The notes: generated by a model not told the origin, from the letters alone. A stretch of 64,000 nt of DNA from Phytohabitans suffuscus (GCF_011764565.1 NZ_AP022871.1:2356001-2420000), one strand, 5' to 3'. Positions 8,135-17,570 are shown, counted from the first letter of the stretch. Numbers and translations are program-made.

Positions 8135-10342
8135 ATGAACCTCATCGAGCTGGAGATAGGCGGCATGACCTGCGCGTCCTGCGCCTCCCGGATCGAAAAG
8201 AAGCTCAACCGGATGGACGGTGTCACGGCCACGGTCAACTACGCGACCGAGAAGGCGTCCGTGACGGTGGCCGATCCGGCGGTGGGCGTCGCCGACCTCA
8301 TCGCGACGGTGGAGAAGACCGGATACACCGCCGCCGTCCCCACGCCGGCCGCCGAGCCCGAAGCGCCCCGCGAGACCGACCCGCTGCGCACCCGCCTGCT
8401 GGTCTCGCTGGTGCTCACGATTCCGGTGATCGCGCTGGCGATGGTGCCGGCCTGGCAGTTCGACTACTGGCAGTGGCTGTCGCTCACGCTCGCCGCGCCG
8501 GTCGTCGTGTACGGCGGGCTTCCCTTCCACCGCGCCGCCTGGGTCAACCTGCGCCACGGCGCGGCGACGATGGACACGCTGGTGTCGATCGGCACGCTGG
8601 CCGCGTTCGGCTGGTCGGTGTGGGCGCTGTTCCTCGGCACCGCGGGCGAGCCGGGCATGACCCACCCGTTCCGCTTCGCGATCGAACGGGGTGACGGCTC
8701 CGGCAACATCTACCTCGAGGCCGCCGCCGGCGTGACCGTGTTCATCCTGGCCGGGCGCTACTTCGAGACCCGCGCCAAGCGCCGGGCCGGGGCCGCGCTG
8801 CGGGCGCTGCTGGAGCTGGGCGCCAAGGACGTCGGCGTGCTGCGCGGCGGCGCCGAGGTGCGGATCCCGGTGGCCCAGCTCGCGGCCGGCGACCGCTTCG
8901 TGGTCCGCCCCGGTGAGAAGGTCGCCACCGACGGCGTCGTGGAGGAGGGCTCCTCGGCGGTCGACGCCAGCATGCTGACCGGCGAGTCGGTGCCGGTCGA
9001 GGTCGGCGTGGGCGACGCGGTGGTGGGCGCGACGGTCAACGCGGGCGGCCGCCTCGTCGTGCGCGCGACCCGGGTCGGCGCCGACACCCAGCTCGCCCAG
9101 ATGGCCGCGCTCGTGGAGCGGGCGCAGACCGGCAAGGCGCGGGTGCAGCGGCTGGCCGACCGGATCTCCGGGGTCTTCGTGCCCATCGTGATCGCGATCG
9201 CGGTCGGCACGCTCGGCTACTGGCTGGGTACCGGCAACGGCGCGACGGCCGCGTTCACCGCCGCGGTGGCCGTGCTGATCATCGCCTGCCCGTGCGCGCT
9301 CGGCCTGGCCACCCCGACGGCGCTGCTGGTCGGCACCGGGCGCGGCGCCCAGCTCGGCATCCTGATCAAGGGACCCGAGACGCTGGAGTCCACCCGCACC
9401 GTCGACACGGTCGTGCTCGACAAGACCGGCACCGTGACCACCGGCCGGATGACGCTGGTCGACGTCGTACCCGGCGAGGGCGAAGACCGCGACGAGGTGC
9501 TGCGGTCGGCCGGCGCGGTCGAGGCCGGCTCCGAGCACCCGATCGCCCGCACGATCGCCGCGGCCGCCGCCGAGCGCGGCGAGCTGCCACCGGTCGAGGG
9601 CTTCCTGAGCACGCAGGGCGTCGGCGTGGCGGGCACCGTCGAAGGGCGCGAGGTGACCGTCGGGCGCCCGGACGCCGACCGCGTACCAGATGATCTCGCG
9701 GCGGCGATGGCGGCGGCGGAGGCCGCCGGGCGGACGTCCGTCGTGGTGTCCTGGGACGGCCGTGCCCGTGGCGTCCTGGCCGTGGCCGACGTGGTCAAGC
9801 CCACCAGCCGCGAGGCGGTGGCCGCCCTGCGCCGGCTCGGCCTCACCCCGGTGCTGCTCACCGGCGACAACGCGACCGTCGCGAAGGCGGTCGCCGCCGA
9901 GGTCGGCATCGACGAGGTGATCGCCGGGGTGCTGCCGGCCGGCAAGGTCGACGTGGTCAAGCGCCTGCAGGACGAGGGCAAGGTCGTCGCGATGGTCGGC
10001 GACGGTGTCAACGACGCCGCCGCGCTCGCCCAGGCCGACCTCGGGCTCGCGATGGGCACCGGCACCGACGCGGCGATCGAGGCGGCCGACCTCACGCTGG
10101 TACGCGGTGACCTCACCGCCGCCGTCGACGCGATCCGGCTGTCCCGGCGCACCCTGCGCACGATCAAGGGCAACCTCTTCTGGGCCTTCGCCTACAACGT
10201 GGCCGCCATCCCCCTCGCGGCCGCCGGCCTGCTCAACCCGATGATCGCCGGCGGCGCGATGGCGCTGTCGTCGGTCTTCGTGGTCAGCAACAGCCTGCGG
10301 CTGCGCGGCTTCACCGGGTCTGCTCCGCGATCTCGCCAGTAG
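8135..10342 (+). CDS. copA: copper-translocating P1B-type ATPase
   Basis: Heavy-metal efflux ATPase of 735 residues. An N-terminal metal-binding domain carries GMTCASC (Cys13 and Cys16). The transmembrane Cu(I) site is C385-P386-C387 in [11 protein letters not shown], the phosphorylation motif DKTGT starts at Asp429, and the hinge motif GDGVND starts at Gly622; TGES of the actuator domain is also present. CPC plus a single HMA domain indicates Cu(I) export rather than Zn or Co. ATG 8135 is chosen because GGGAGGAGGG lies six to seven bases upstream; ATG 8111 is possible. It forms an operon with the secreted His-rich gene under the CsoR-type promoter, so expression should rise with copper. No chaperone gene is seen. 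Confidence 0.95.
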   Translation: MNLIELEIGGMTCASCASRIEKKLNRMDGVTATVNYATEKASVTVADPAVGVADLIATVEKTGYTAAVPTPAAEPEAPRETDPLRTRLLVSLVLTIPVIALAMVPAWQFDYWQWLSLTLAAPVVVYGGLPFHRAAWVNLRHGAATMDTLVSIGTLAAFGWSVWALFLGTAGEPGMTHPFRFAIERGDGSGNIYLEAAAGVTVFILAGRYFETRAKRRAGAALRALLELGAKDVGVLRGGAEVRIPVAQLAAGDRFVVRPGEKVATDGVVEEGSSAVDASMLTGESVPVEVGVGDAVVGATVNAGGRLVVRATRVGADTQLAQMAALVERAQTGKARVQRLADRISGVFVPIVIAIAVGTLGYWLGTGNGATAAFTAAVAVLIIACPCALGLATPTALLVGTGRGAQLGILIKGPETLESTRTVDTVVLDKTGTVTTGRMTLVDVVPGEGEDRDEVLRSAGAVEAGSEHPIARTIAAAAAERGELPPVEGFLSTQGVGVAGTVEGREVTVGRPDADRVPDDLAAAMAAAEAAGRTSVVVSWDGRARGVLAVADVVKPTSREAVAALRRLGLTPVLLTGDNATVAKAVAAEVGIDEVIAGVLPAGKVDVVKRLQDEGKVVAMVGDGVNDAAALAQADLGLAMGTGTDAAIEAADLTLVRGDLTAAVDAIRLSRRTLRTIKGNLFWAFAYNVAAIPLAAAGLLNPMIAGGAMALSSVFVVSNSLRLRGFTGSAPRSRQ

Positions 10343-10377
10343 GGTCGCGGAGCACCCGGCTCACCGGCTCGGAGCGG

Positions 10378-10725
10378 TCACGCCGGTCGCTCCAGCAGGC
10401 CGATGGTGTTGCCGTCGAGGTCGGCGAAAGCGGCGATACGCCCCATACCCGGCACCTCTACCGGGTCGAGGCGGCGGGTGGCACCCAGCTTCTCCGCCCG
10501 CTCCAGGACGGCGGAGACGTCGTCGACCGGAAAGTAGACGGCCATCCCGGTGTACGGGCTCTCCGGGCCGGCCTGCCCGATCCCGCCACTGGGCGCCTCG
10601 GGCGGGCCGACCAGGGCGTAGGTCTCGTCCAGCACGGTGATCGGCCAGCCGAACAGGTCCTGGTAGAAGCGGTGGGCGCGCGGCGCGTCCGGCGACGAGA
10701 TGTCAAACCAGGCGGGCTGGGTCAT
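10378..10725 (-). CDS. VOC (glyoxalase/bleomycin-resistance) family protein
   Basis: Protein of 115 residues with one beta-alpha-beta-beta-beta pair of the vicinal oxygen chelate fold. It begins [22 protein letters not shown] and ends [13 protein letters not shown], both typical of small glyoxalase-like proteins. VOC members bind a metal through His/Glu and act as isomerases, dioxygenases or drug-sequestering proteins; substrate cannot be told from sequence. It converges on copA, leaving only 35 bases between the stops. AGGAGG-like sequence precedes ATG 10725. Confidence 0.8.
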   Translation of the reverse strand: MTQPAWFDISSPDAPRAHRFYQDLFGWPITVLDETYALVGPPEAPSGGIGQAGPESPYTGMAVYFPVDDVSAVLERAEKLGATRRLDPVEVPGMGRIAAFADLDGNTIGLLERPA

Positions 10726-10798
10726 GGCGGGTCCTCCTGCGGTGGGGTCGGTGCTCGGTCACAGGTGGGACCCCGGGGCTGGGGCAGAATCGTCTCTC

Positions 10799-11805
10799 GT
10801 GGGCGAGGATTTCAGCGATCTGGTTCTGGCACGCTCGGGAGACGACGCCGCTTTCACCCGGCTCGTCGCGCCGCTGCGGGCGGAGCTGCACGCGCACTGC
10901 TACCGGATGCTCGGCTCGGTGCATGACGCCGACGACGCGCTGCAGGACGCGCTGGTGCGGGCCTGGCGCGGCCTGGCGCGCTTCGAGGGCGCGGCACCCT
11001 CCGCGCGTGGGTCTACACGGTGGCCACCCGCACCTGCCTCGACCTGCTGGAGGGCCGCGCCCGGCGGGCACTCCCCGTCGACCTCGGCCCGTCCAGCGAG
11101 CGGGCGGTCGTCGGCGACGCGCCGCTGGCCGACGTGGCCTGGCTGGGCCCGTACCCCGACGCGGCCCTCCCGGCCGGCCCCGGCGCGCGGTACGAGCAGC
11201 GCGAGGCGGTGGAGCTGGCGTTCGTGGCCGCGCTCCAGCACCTCGCTCCCAACCAGCGGGCCGCGCTGGTGCTCTTCGAGGTGCTCGGCTTCACCGTGGC
11301 GGAGATCGCGACGATCATGGATACCTCCACGACCTCGGTCAACTCGGCCCTCGCCCGGGCCCGCCGCGTCGTCGCGCAGAAGGTGCCCTCACCCAGCCAG
11401 CAGCGCACGCTCCGGAAGATCGAGGACGCCCGCCTCCGCGAGATCGTCACCGGCTACGCCACCGCTCTCGAACGCGGCGACACCGAAGCCCTGGTCGCGC
11501 TCCTCACCGAAGACGTGACCTGGTCGATGCCGCCGATACCGCACTGGTACCACGGCCTGAAGGCGGTGACCGACTTCGCGGTGGAGGTGCCGCTGGCCCG
11601 CTGCGGCTCCTGGCGCCACGTCCCCACCACGGCGAACGGTCAGCCCGCGGTCGCCCTCTACCTGCGCAACGAGGGCGCCGAGGCCTACACCGCCTGGTCC
11701 GTAACGGTCCTCACCCTCCGCGGCGACCTCATCTCGGAGATCACCTCGTTTCTCGGCGCCGACCACTTCGCCCACTTCGGCCTGCCACCGGTCCACGACG
11801 CCTGA
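10799..11805 (+). pseudogene. ECF sigma factor with SnoaL-like C-terminal domain, one-base frameshift
   Basis: RNA polymerase sigma-70 factor of the group with a C-terminal SnoaL/NTF2-like domain. Region 2 ([40 protein letters not shown]) reads from GTG 10799 up to about 10998. Region 4 ([23 protein letters not shown]) and the SnoaL part ([23 protein letters not shown]) read in another frame to 11805. One missing base in the GGCGCGGCACCCTCC stretch, where relatives read [13 protein letters not shown], accounts for the break. All domains are otherwise intact, so this is either a sequencing error or a very young pseudogene. An intact paralogue lies at 28656-29663. Confidence 0.75.
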
Positions 11806-11966
11806 CCGATAACCCTGACCGATAACCAGGTGCGCGGTGCGGCGGTGATCCGTAACGTTCCCCATCGGAGACAGCCAGCGGCGCGCCGGCATCGCCGACC
11901 GCGTTCCGCACATCGGGGTCTTCGACCAATGGCAAAGGCCGACAGGCCGAGGTTCGACTCCTCTCT

Positions 11967-11983
11967 CACGGGGCGGCCCCGTG
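11967..11983 (+). terminator. GC hairpin without U-tract
   Basis: CACGGGG-CGG-CCCCGTG is a perfect 7-bp stem with a 3-base loop, 160 bases after the sigma-factor stop. There is no T-run, as is common for actinobacterial hairpins. The rest of the 341-base gap (11806-12146) holds no gene that I can support. Confidence 0.4.
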
Positions 11984-12079
11984 CGACCCTGCCCGCGAGG
12001 GCAGCGGTGGCGCGGCCCTGCGGGCTCGCGACCACGGTCGCGGACGCCCCCGCCACGCCATCGCCGGGTGGCACGGGGG

Positions 12080-12122
12080 CCGCTCAGTCCTATGTAGAGG
12101 GATCCGCTCAGTCCTATGTAGA
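12080..12122 (+). repeat. two 19-bp direct repeats upstream of the SPFH gene
   Basis: CCGCTCAGTCCTATGTAGA occurs at 12080-12098 and again at 12104-12122, a 24-base period. The second copy ends 25 bases before the start codon of the SPFH gene. Placement just upstream suggests a regulator site bound on successive faces of the helix or a recently duplicated promoter element; TATGTA resembles a -10 hexamer. Confidence 0.7.
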
Positions 12123-12146
12123 CATGTGTGCTAACGGAGGTGAGAA

Positions 12147-12812
12147 ATGGCAAAGGTCACCGTGATGGACTGGGAACGCCGGGTGCAGTTCACCGACGGC
12201 GTCTTCGACCGGGTGCTGCCGCCGGGCCGGCACCGCTACAAGTGGCGCCGCTCCAGCCTGCTCACCGTCGACATGCGACAGCGCAGCACCGTGGTCCAGG
12301 GCCAGGAGCTGCTGACCGCCGACGGCGTCACCCTCAAGGTCTCCGTCCTGGTGGTCTGGCGCGTCACCGACCCGCGGGCGTTCCTGACCGCGTCCACCGG
12401 CGCCGAGCACGACCTCTACACCGCGGCCCAGCTCGCCATCCGCGACGCGGTCGCCGCCACCACCTTCGACGACCTGCTGGCCGACCGTGGCCGCCTCTCC
12501 GCCGGCCTCGCGGAGGCGACCGCCGCGCACCTGGACGGCCTCGGCGTCGAGCTGATCTCGTCGGCGGTCAAGGACCTGATGCTCCCCGGCGAGCTTCGCC
12601 GCGCCGCGACGGAGACGCTGCTGGCCCGCGAGCGTGGCAAGGCCGAGCTCGAGCACGCACGCGCCGAGGCCGCCGCGCTGCGCACCCTCGCGAACGCCGC
12701 GCGCCTGCTGCAGGACCACCCGGCCCTGCTCCAGCTCCGCACCATCCAGGCGGCCGCGACTCCCGGCACGACCATCGTCCTCACCCCGGACCCGAGCTAC
12801 ACGCCCCGCTGA
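12147..12812 (+). CDS. SPFH/Band 7 domain protein (slipin-like)
   Basis: Cytosolic or membrane-associated SPFH protein of 221 residues. The core is recognisable from TVDMRQRSTVVQGQELLTADGVTLKVSVLVVWRV through RDAVAATTFDDLLADR to LGVELISSAVKDLMLPGELR, followed by an Ala/Glu-rich helix (RERGKAELEHARAEAAALR) typical of stomatin/slipin proteins. It lacks the usual N-terminal membrane hairpin, so it may be soluble or attached through partners. SPFH proteins scaffold membrane microdomains and proteases; the specific role here is unknown. AACGGAGGTGAG gives a strong ribosome site for ATG 12147. It stands alone behind the paired direct repeats. Confidence 0.8.
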   Translation: MAKVTVMDWERRVQFTDGVFDRVLPPGRHRYKWRRSSLLTVDMRQRSTVVQGQELLTADGVTLKVSVLVVWRVTDPRAFLTASTGAEHDLYTAAQLAIRDAVAATTFDDLLADRGRLSAGLAEATAAHLDGLGVELISSAVKDLMLPGELRRAATETLLARERGKAELEHARAEAAALRTLANAARLLQDHPALLQLRTIQAAATPGTTIVLTPDPSYTPR

Positions 12813-13027
12813 GCCGCGTCCGGCCCGACCTGTCCGCATCGCGGGTTGTCCAGGCAGACCTGCCCCGGTCCGCTTCACCCGCGGACCGCACGCGTGGGGC
12901 CGCCGGGGAAACGTGGAGCGCAGCGGAGTCTTGGGGGTGCTTTCCGGCGGGCGCCGCTGCGGCCCGCGGCTCGCGGGGCGAGCCGAGATCCCCGACCTCC
13001 GCTGCCAGCCCCGCGCGACAAGCCCCA

Positions 13028-13059
13028 CCTGGCCGGCCGGCGAAAGCCGGCCGGCCAGG
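13028..13059 (+). terminator. strong 14-bp hairpin with GAAA tetraloop
   Basis: CCTGGCCGGCCGGC-GAAA-GCCGGCCGGCCAGG is a perfect 14-bp stem closed by a GNRA tetraloop, within the 446-base gap 12813-13258 after the SPFH gene. It most likely terminates that transcript. The rest of the gap shows further GC-rich partial repeats (for example around 12895-12960) but no gene. Confidence 0.65.
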
Positions 13060-13258
13060 CCCGGGTCGTGAAACCGCGAAGAGCGAGGCCGCGGGAGCAA
13101 CGGTCCGGACCACCGCGGACGTCGCGGTAGCCCACTGCCTCCGCTTTGATCCTTCACCGGGCCTTCGCGAGTCGGGCAGAAGGGGACGGATGATCGGCTG
13201 TTCCGTCCTGGTTTGGCGGCCGGTAGCTTCCACAGGGCCGTCGCGATGGGGGGTCAGC

Positions 13259-13396
13259 ATGGCCAAAGGCGGGGTCTTCTGTGTCGAGGGGCAGTGGCAC
13301 CGTGACCTGAACGATCAGAGTTCCGTCTACGCGAACGGCCGCACCTGGCGCCCTGACACGAAGCTGCGGATCCCGGCACAGGTGACGGCCGTCTGA
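13259..13396 (+). CDS. small ORF, probable truncated N-terminus of a larger protein
   Basis: Predicted 45-residue peptide beginning MAKGGVFCVEGQWHRDLNDQ. From memory this start resembles the N-terminus of longer actinobacterial proteins of unknown function (DUF6642-like), in which the similarity continues beyond SSV. Here the sequence changes abruptly after SSV and ends at a stop 25 codons later. GGGGGG about seven bases upstream of ATG 13259 is a plausible ribosome site. It may be a deletion remnant or a genuine short protein. The family link needs a database search. Confidence 0.35.
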   Translation: MAKGGVFCVEGQWHRDLNDQSSVYANGRTWRPDTKLRIPAQVTAV

Positions 13397-13483
13397 GCAG
13401 TCAGTCAGTCGAGCTGGATCGACTTGATCTCGTAGGGCTCGTCGCCGCCCCGTCCGGCCTCGCCGGGTGACGCGGGTGCGCCG

Positions 13484-15154
13484 CTACGCCAAAATCACGC
13501 TGTAGTAGTCGAGCCGGTCGACGGTCACCTTCAGCCTGCCCTGCCGGCAGGTGAACGCCGGCGACGCCGGACGGGCGCGGTCCGGCGAGACCAGCGTCAG
13601 CCTGCGCGGGCAGGACGGCAGGTCAGCCTCCACAGTGAACCCGGACCGCGGCACGATCCCCCGGTCGTAGTTGTGGTTGACGAGGTGGATCGTGCGCCTG
13701 CCGGTGCCCTGCCGCACGAGCAGGCTCGCCGACACGTTGGCCGCGCCGACCCGCACCGGCCACGCGCCGATCGCGTTGTCCGCGAAGAGCGCGCGATGGT
13801 CCTTGTAGAAACGGGTGTAGGTCTTGAAGAAGTCCATCATCCCCAGGTCCGTCGCGGTCGGGCTGCCGACCGTGTCCTTGAGGTGGAAGGCGGGGAAGAT
13901 GCCGTTCGCGTACGCCTCCGCGCCGAAGATCCGCCAGTAGTCCTTCCTCTCCTCCAGCGGCAGGGCGAGGTAGTCGGTCATCATGTCGTTGGGCCAGTCG
14001 ATGAACACGACGACCGGCACGTCACCGGCGATCCGGGCGCTCTGCTCCTTCAGGTGGCGGTACTGCGACTGGAGCGACTTGGCGCCGTTGAGGTGACCGT
14101 CGACCACCGGCACGTAGTCGGCGCCGCGGAAGTCGGGTGTCTGCTCGTCCGGGTTCCACGGATACATGCCGACGCTGTTGAAGTCGACGTAGGGCCACAG
14201 CCCGTTCGAGGAGATGAGGATCCGCCGGTGCGCGGTGCGCCAGGCGTACGCCCGTATCCCGTCCACGATCTCTTTCCAGTACCGGCGGAGGTACGTGGCG
14301 GTGAACGACGTGTCCTCCGCGTACATCCGGTTGGCGACCACCCGCCCCCACTCGGGCGCCAGCGGGTTCGCCGCGTTCAACGGGTCGAGGTTCCAGCCGC
14401 CGGCCCGCAGGTACTCGCGGTAGTTGAAGTTGGCCGCGAGGTCACCGGCCGGCACGTCGCGACGCGGGATGTTGTCGCCGCTCATCCCGAACCGCGATGT
14501 CCAGTCCGCGGCCGTGAAGCCCGGGTACTTCGCCAGCAGGTACCGGTTGAAGTCGGCGATCGCGTAGTCGTCGAAGCCCTCGTTGCCGTTGAAGCCGTAC
14601 TTCAAGCCGCCGCTGAACCCCGCGTTGACCTCGTCGAAGTTGAGCCCGTCGACCCCGCCGTCGACCTGGATCCGCGCCCAGGACATGAGGTACTGCCGGT
14701 ACCTGGGGTTGAAGATGTTGCCCCGGCGCGCCGGCTCCGGAAACCCGAACTCGTCGTGGGGCACCGGGTTCCCGTCCGCGTCCCGCGTCGACATGTCGTC
14801 GAAGATCTCCGGGGTGGCGAAGTCCTTCGGGAAGATCACGCTGGCGGTCCCGCTGCCCATGAAGTTGATGCCCTTGGCACGGTAACGTCCGATCTGCGCG
14901 AAGTTGTAGTCGGACGCCTCGTCACCGGCCGTCGACCACTTCCCGATCGCCCGGATCGTGGTGTCCGGGTCGAGGTCGTAGACCTGCGGATCCTCCTCGT
15001 GCACGTCCGACTGGCTGAACGCGTACACGACGAAGTCGCTCGCCACGGGCGCGGCCACGGCGGCACCCGCGGCGGGCACCGACTGCCCCGACGCCGCGAG
15101 CGCCACCGCGACGATGCCGGCCAACCAGCGCAGTACCCCGGATCGCCGTGGCAT
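13484..15154 (-). CDS. secreted glycoside-hydrolase-like TIM-barrel protein
   Basis: Protein of 556 residues with a Sec signal peptide (WLAGIVAVALAASGQSVPAAGAA). The body alternates strands and helices with many aromatic and acidic residues; VDGLNFDEVNAGF, ILISSNGLWPYVDF and VVVFIDWPNDMM look like strand ends carrying catalytic or substrate-binding acids, as in TIM-barrel glycosidases. The C-terminal ~90 residues form a beta-sandwich-like tail (RTIHLVNHNYDRG). I cannot assign a numbered GH family. The upstream region shared with the divergent condensation gene is AT-richer, with a TTTTCGAAAG element near 15198 reminiscent of sugar-regulator operators. Likely role: extracellular polysaccharide breakdown. 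Confidence 0.6.
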   Translation of the reverse strand: MPRRSGVLRWLAGIVAVALAASGQSVPAAGAAVAAPVASDFVVYAFSQSDVHEEDPQVYDLDPDTTIRAIGKWSTAGDEASDYNFAQIGRYRAKGINFMGSGTASVIFPKDFATPEIFDDMSTRDADGNPVPHDEFGFPEPARRGNIFNPRYRQYLMSWARIQVDGGVDGLNFDEVNAGFSGGLKYGFNGNEGFDDYAIADFNRYLLAKYPGFTAADWTSRFGMSGDNIPRRDVPAGDLAANFNYREYLRAGGWNLDPLNAANPLAPEWGRVVANRMYAEDTSFTATYLRRYWKEIVDGIRAYAWRTAHRRILISSNGLWPYVDFNSVGMYPWNPDEQTPDFRGADYVPVVDGHLNGAKSLQSQYRHLKEQSARIAGDVPVVVFIDWPNDMMTDYLALPLEERKDYWRIFGAEAYANGIFPAFHLKDTVGSPTATDLGMMDFFKTYTRFYKDHRALFADNAIGAWPVRVGAANVSASLLVRQGTGRRTIHLVNHNYDRGIVPRSGFTVEADLPSCPRRLTLVSPDRARPASPAFTCRQGRLKVTVDRLDYYSVILA

Positions 15155-15382
15155 CGTGTCCCCCTGGCCGCAGCTTGAGCGCTACCTATCGACAGATTTT
15201 CGAAAGCATATGCCCGAGCCATCGATATAGGAAGACGTCGATCGCCGGCTTCCCGGGCGTCCACGCTGGATGGTGCGACCGCCCACCACCCTCCGGTACC
15301 ATCAGGAAGGTTTCCTTTCTAATTAGTCGCTTTGACATAGGCCCTAGATCTCGCTGACGTCGTCGGAGCAGGAGGCTGACCA
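15155..15382. promoter_or_regulatory. divergent AT-richer intergenic region
   Basis: This 228-base gap separates the secreted hydrolase (reverse) from the condensation-domain gene (forward). It holds AGGAA-GGT-TTCCT at about 15305-15317, CTAATTAG just after it, and a TTGACA hexamer near 15332 in the forward direction. These are plausible divergent promoter elements; none is proven. Confidence 0.35.
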
Positions 15383-16737
15383 GTGATCACGGTCGCTGAT
15401 CGGGTTGTCGTGGGTTCCGGGGAGACGGCGCCGGTGCCGGCGGGCTGTCCTGGGGGCAGCTGGACATCTGGCAGGCGATGGTCCGCCAGAAGTCCTGGTT
15501 ACCCAATGGCGTGTGGATCCCGCTGCCGGCCGGCACCACCGTCGGGGAGCTCGCGGACCGGCTGCGGTACCTGATGAGCCGGTACCCCACCGCCCGCACC
15601 CGGCTCGTGTTCGAGCCGGACGGAGCCGTGAGGCAGGTGGTGGCCGCCGCGGGCGAGATCGCGCTGGAGGTGGTCGACGCCGGCGACGCCGATCCGGAGC
15701 AGGTCGCCGACGCGCTGCGCCTGCGGTACCAGGACGCCACGTACGACTTCACCGCCGACTGGCCGTTCCGGATGGGCGCCGTCCGCAAGCACGGCGTGCT
15801 CACCCACCTCGTCATCGTGATGTGCCACCTGGTGGCCGACGGCTCCGGCGCCCGGGTGCTGTTCGACGAGCTCGACGAGCGGTCGACGTCGGCGATCCCC
15901 GCCGCGCAGCCGCTGGAGCAGGCACGCTGGCAGTCCTCACCGGCCGGGCAGCGGCAGAACGCGGCGGCGCTGCGGCACTGGGAGGGCATCCTGCGCACGA
16001 TGCCGCTGCGCCAGTTCCCCGAGTCGGGAGACCGGCGCCAGCCGCGTCACTGGCGCGGCGAGTTCGTCTCGTACGCGCTGGGTCCCGCGCTCGACGCGGT
16101 CCGCGCCCGCACCGGGGCCGCCGCGGCACCGACGCTGCTGGGCCTCTTCGCGGTCGCGCTGGCCAGGGTCACCGGAATCAACCCGGTGGCGGTGCGGCCG
16201 ATGGTGCACAACCGGTTCCGGCCGGGGCTGGACCGGGTGGTGTGCATGCTCGCGCAGTACGGCCTGTGCCTGCTCGACGTCGCGGGCATCTCACTCGCCG
16301 AGGCGGTCGAACGGGCCCAGCGGGTATCCCTGACCAGCTACAAGAACGCGTACTACAACCCGGTGGAGCTGGACGACCTGGTGCGCCGGGTGGTGGCGGA
16401 GCGCGGCGGCGAGCTGGAGCTGCCCTGCTACTTCAACGACCGCACGATGCTCGCGAAGCCGGACGGATCGGCACCGGCACCGGCACCGGCCGCGCCGCGG
16501 CTACGGGACGCGGTGTCGCGCGGCACGTTCCGCTGGACGACCCGCCAGGACACACCGTTCGAGCCGCTGATCGTCCACCTGGACGACGTTCCCGGCGCCG
16601 TACAGGCGATCATCTTCATGGATACCCACGTGATCTCGCCGGCCGACGGGGAGGCGCTGCTGCGCGGGTTGGAGGCGGCGGCGGTAGAGGCGGCGCTGGA
16701 TCCGGCCGCGCCCACGGCGGTGCCGCCGGCCGCCTGA
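15383..16737 (+). CDS. stand-alone NRPS-type condensation-domain protein (one-base frameshift near the start)
   Basis: Acyltransferase of the CoA-dependent/NRPS condensation superfamily, ~450 residues with no adenylation or carrier domain. The active-site motif HHxxxDG appears as CHLVADG: the catalytic second His and Asp-Gly are kept and the first His is Cys. GTG 15383 starts a peptide (ITVADRVVVGSGETAPVPAG) that should run into LSWGQLDIWQAMVRQ, a typical condensation N-terminus, but the two are in different frames. One missing G in GCGGGCTG near 15441 explains it. Read without correction, the gene would start at ATG 15478 and lose the first helix. A free-standing C domain can acylate a small molecule or join peptidyl units in trans. 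Partners are not visible here. Confidence 0.7.
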
Positions 16738-16844
16738 GCCAGGGCGACCTCCGTACTGACCGGCCCCGACAACGCCGGCAGTCTATTCAGCATTCTTGGT
16801 CGTCCACTGTGGTCAGGGCCACGGGTGTCACTGCGGTGAGAGGC

Positions 16845-16868
16845 GGTTCACATTTACTGAGGTGAACC
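16845..16868 (+). promoter_or_regulatory. inverted repeat GGTTCAC-N10-GTGAACC
   Basis: Perfect 7-bp arms separated by ten AT-rich bases (ATTTACTGAG), 60 bases upstream of the hypothetical gene at 16929. The spacing, about one helical turn plus, suits a dimeric repressor better than a terminator. Confidence 0.45.
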
Positions 16869-16928
16869 CCAGGTCAGATGCGCCCGTGGAGCAGGGCGCC
16901 CAATGCCGCAAACGGATGTGGAGTAGGC

Positions 16929-17447
16929 ATGCGTGACAACGACGGGTCTGACCTGCAGATGCGATATGTCTCGTCCGTTCTGACGAGGGAGATGACAAAC
17001 TTACGCGACGATCCCAGCGCACCGCCTGAACGCCGCACGCTTGCCGCTCAGGCTGTCGTCCTTCTTGGAGCATCGCCAACTCCATCTGATGAAGAGAACA
17101 TGCGCGACGCGGCCGGGGTTGACGGAGGTCTCCACGCAACGATATCGAAAATGAGTCTCTGGAGACTGCGTAGCATCATAGCAATGGTTGGGGATACCAT
17201 CTCCAAGACTGAACCGTTGCGGTCGCTTGAGAAGACGGGATGGGAAAGCGCGACGTTAAAGGCGCATAGAATTGTGCTCGCACACAAAGAGCTAATGAAT
17301 TCGTCTCATGGTGCTGCTGCTTTACGATCGCCTCATGCTGGCCGACAGCAGCATCAGCGCGACGTGCCAGGCAACCATGAACAGGGCAATTCTCGTGGCC
17401 GGATGAGGGGTCAGGCCGCGAATCACGCGCCGAGCGCCGGCCGCTGA
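16929..17447 (+). CDS. hypothetical protein, C-terminus probably chimeric
   Basis: Predicted protein starting MRDNDGSDLQMRYVSSVL, preceded by GGAG at seven bases. The first ~125 residues are compositionally ordinary, with helical stretches (SLWRLRSIIAMVGDTISK), and come from DNA visibly less GC-rich than the neighbours, suggesting acquisition. After about 17310 the residues become His/Gln/Gly/Arg-rich and look like translation of unrelated DNA. A reading frame on the other strand there encodes a plausible hydrophobic peptide (RIALFMVAWHVALMLLSA). I think the true gene was truncated by a rearrangement near 17310. No family recognised. Confidence 0.4.
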   Translation: MRDNDGSDLQMRYVSSVLTREMTNLRDDPSAPPERRTLAAQAVVLLGASPTPSDEENMRDAAGVDGGLHATISKMSLWRLRSIIAMVGDTISKTEPLRSLEKTGWESATLKAHRIVLAHKELMNSSHGAAALRSPHAGRQQHQRDVPGNHEQGNSRGRMRGQAANHAPSAGR

Positions 17448-17570
17448 CCGCATGTCCTTCCGCAACGCCAGCCACCTCCACAGCCCTCGCATGGAGCGGG
17501 CGATGGCGACGAGGGCTTTGCCTTTGCCGCGGCGTTTGACGGTGCGGCGGTAGCGTTCGCCGGGGAACGA
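17448..17570 (-). mobile_element. IS110-type transposase remnant
   Basis: On the reverse strand this stretch reads ERYRRTVKRRGKGKALVAIA, closely resembling the conserved C-terminal segment of IS110/IS116-family transposases (YRRLxxRRGKxKALVAVAR). No start, catalytic DEDD region or element ends are visible, so only a fragment remains. The rest of the gap up to 17804 shows no gene. Confidence 0.5.

Noticed and set aside
5779..8238. 819-codon reverse-strand open frame spanning several forward genes
   Set aside because: Crosses four independent forward genes and a promoter and shows no domain; third-position GC supports the forward genes.
11940..11985. tRNA-like TpsiC arm (GAGGTTCGACTCCTC)
   Set aside because: Only a 4-bp T stem forms. 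No matching acceptor strand, D arm or anticodon arm is found in the preceding 80 bases, and the following bases form a separate GC hairpin. At most a tRNA relic.
13405..13480. Reverse-strand peptide ending DEPYEIKSIQLD as part of the secreted hydrolase
   Set aside because: It is downstream of the hydrolase stop in another frame and too short to show more than a possible C-terminal scrap of a lost gene.
13673..15178. 501-codon forward frame opposite the secreted hydrolase
   Set aside because: Val/Arg/Asp-rich shadow sequence; the reverse strand has a signal peptide and folded-domain character.
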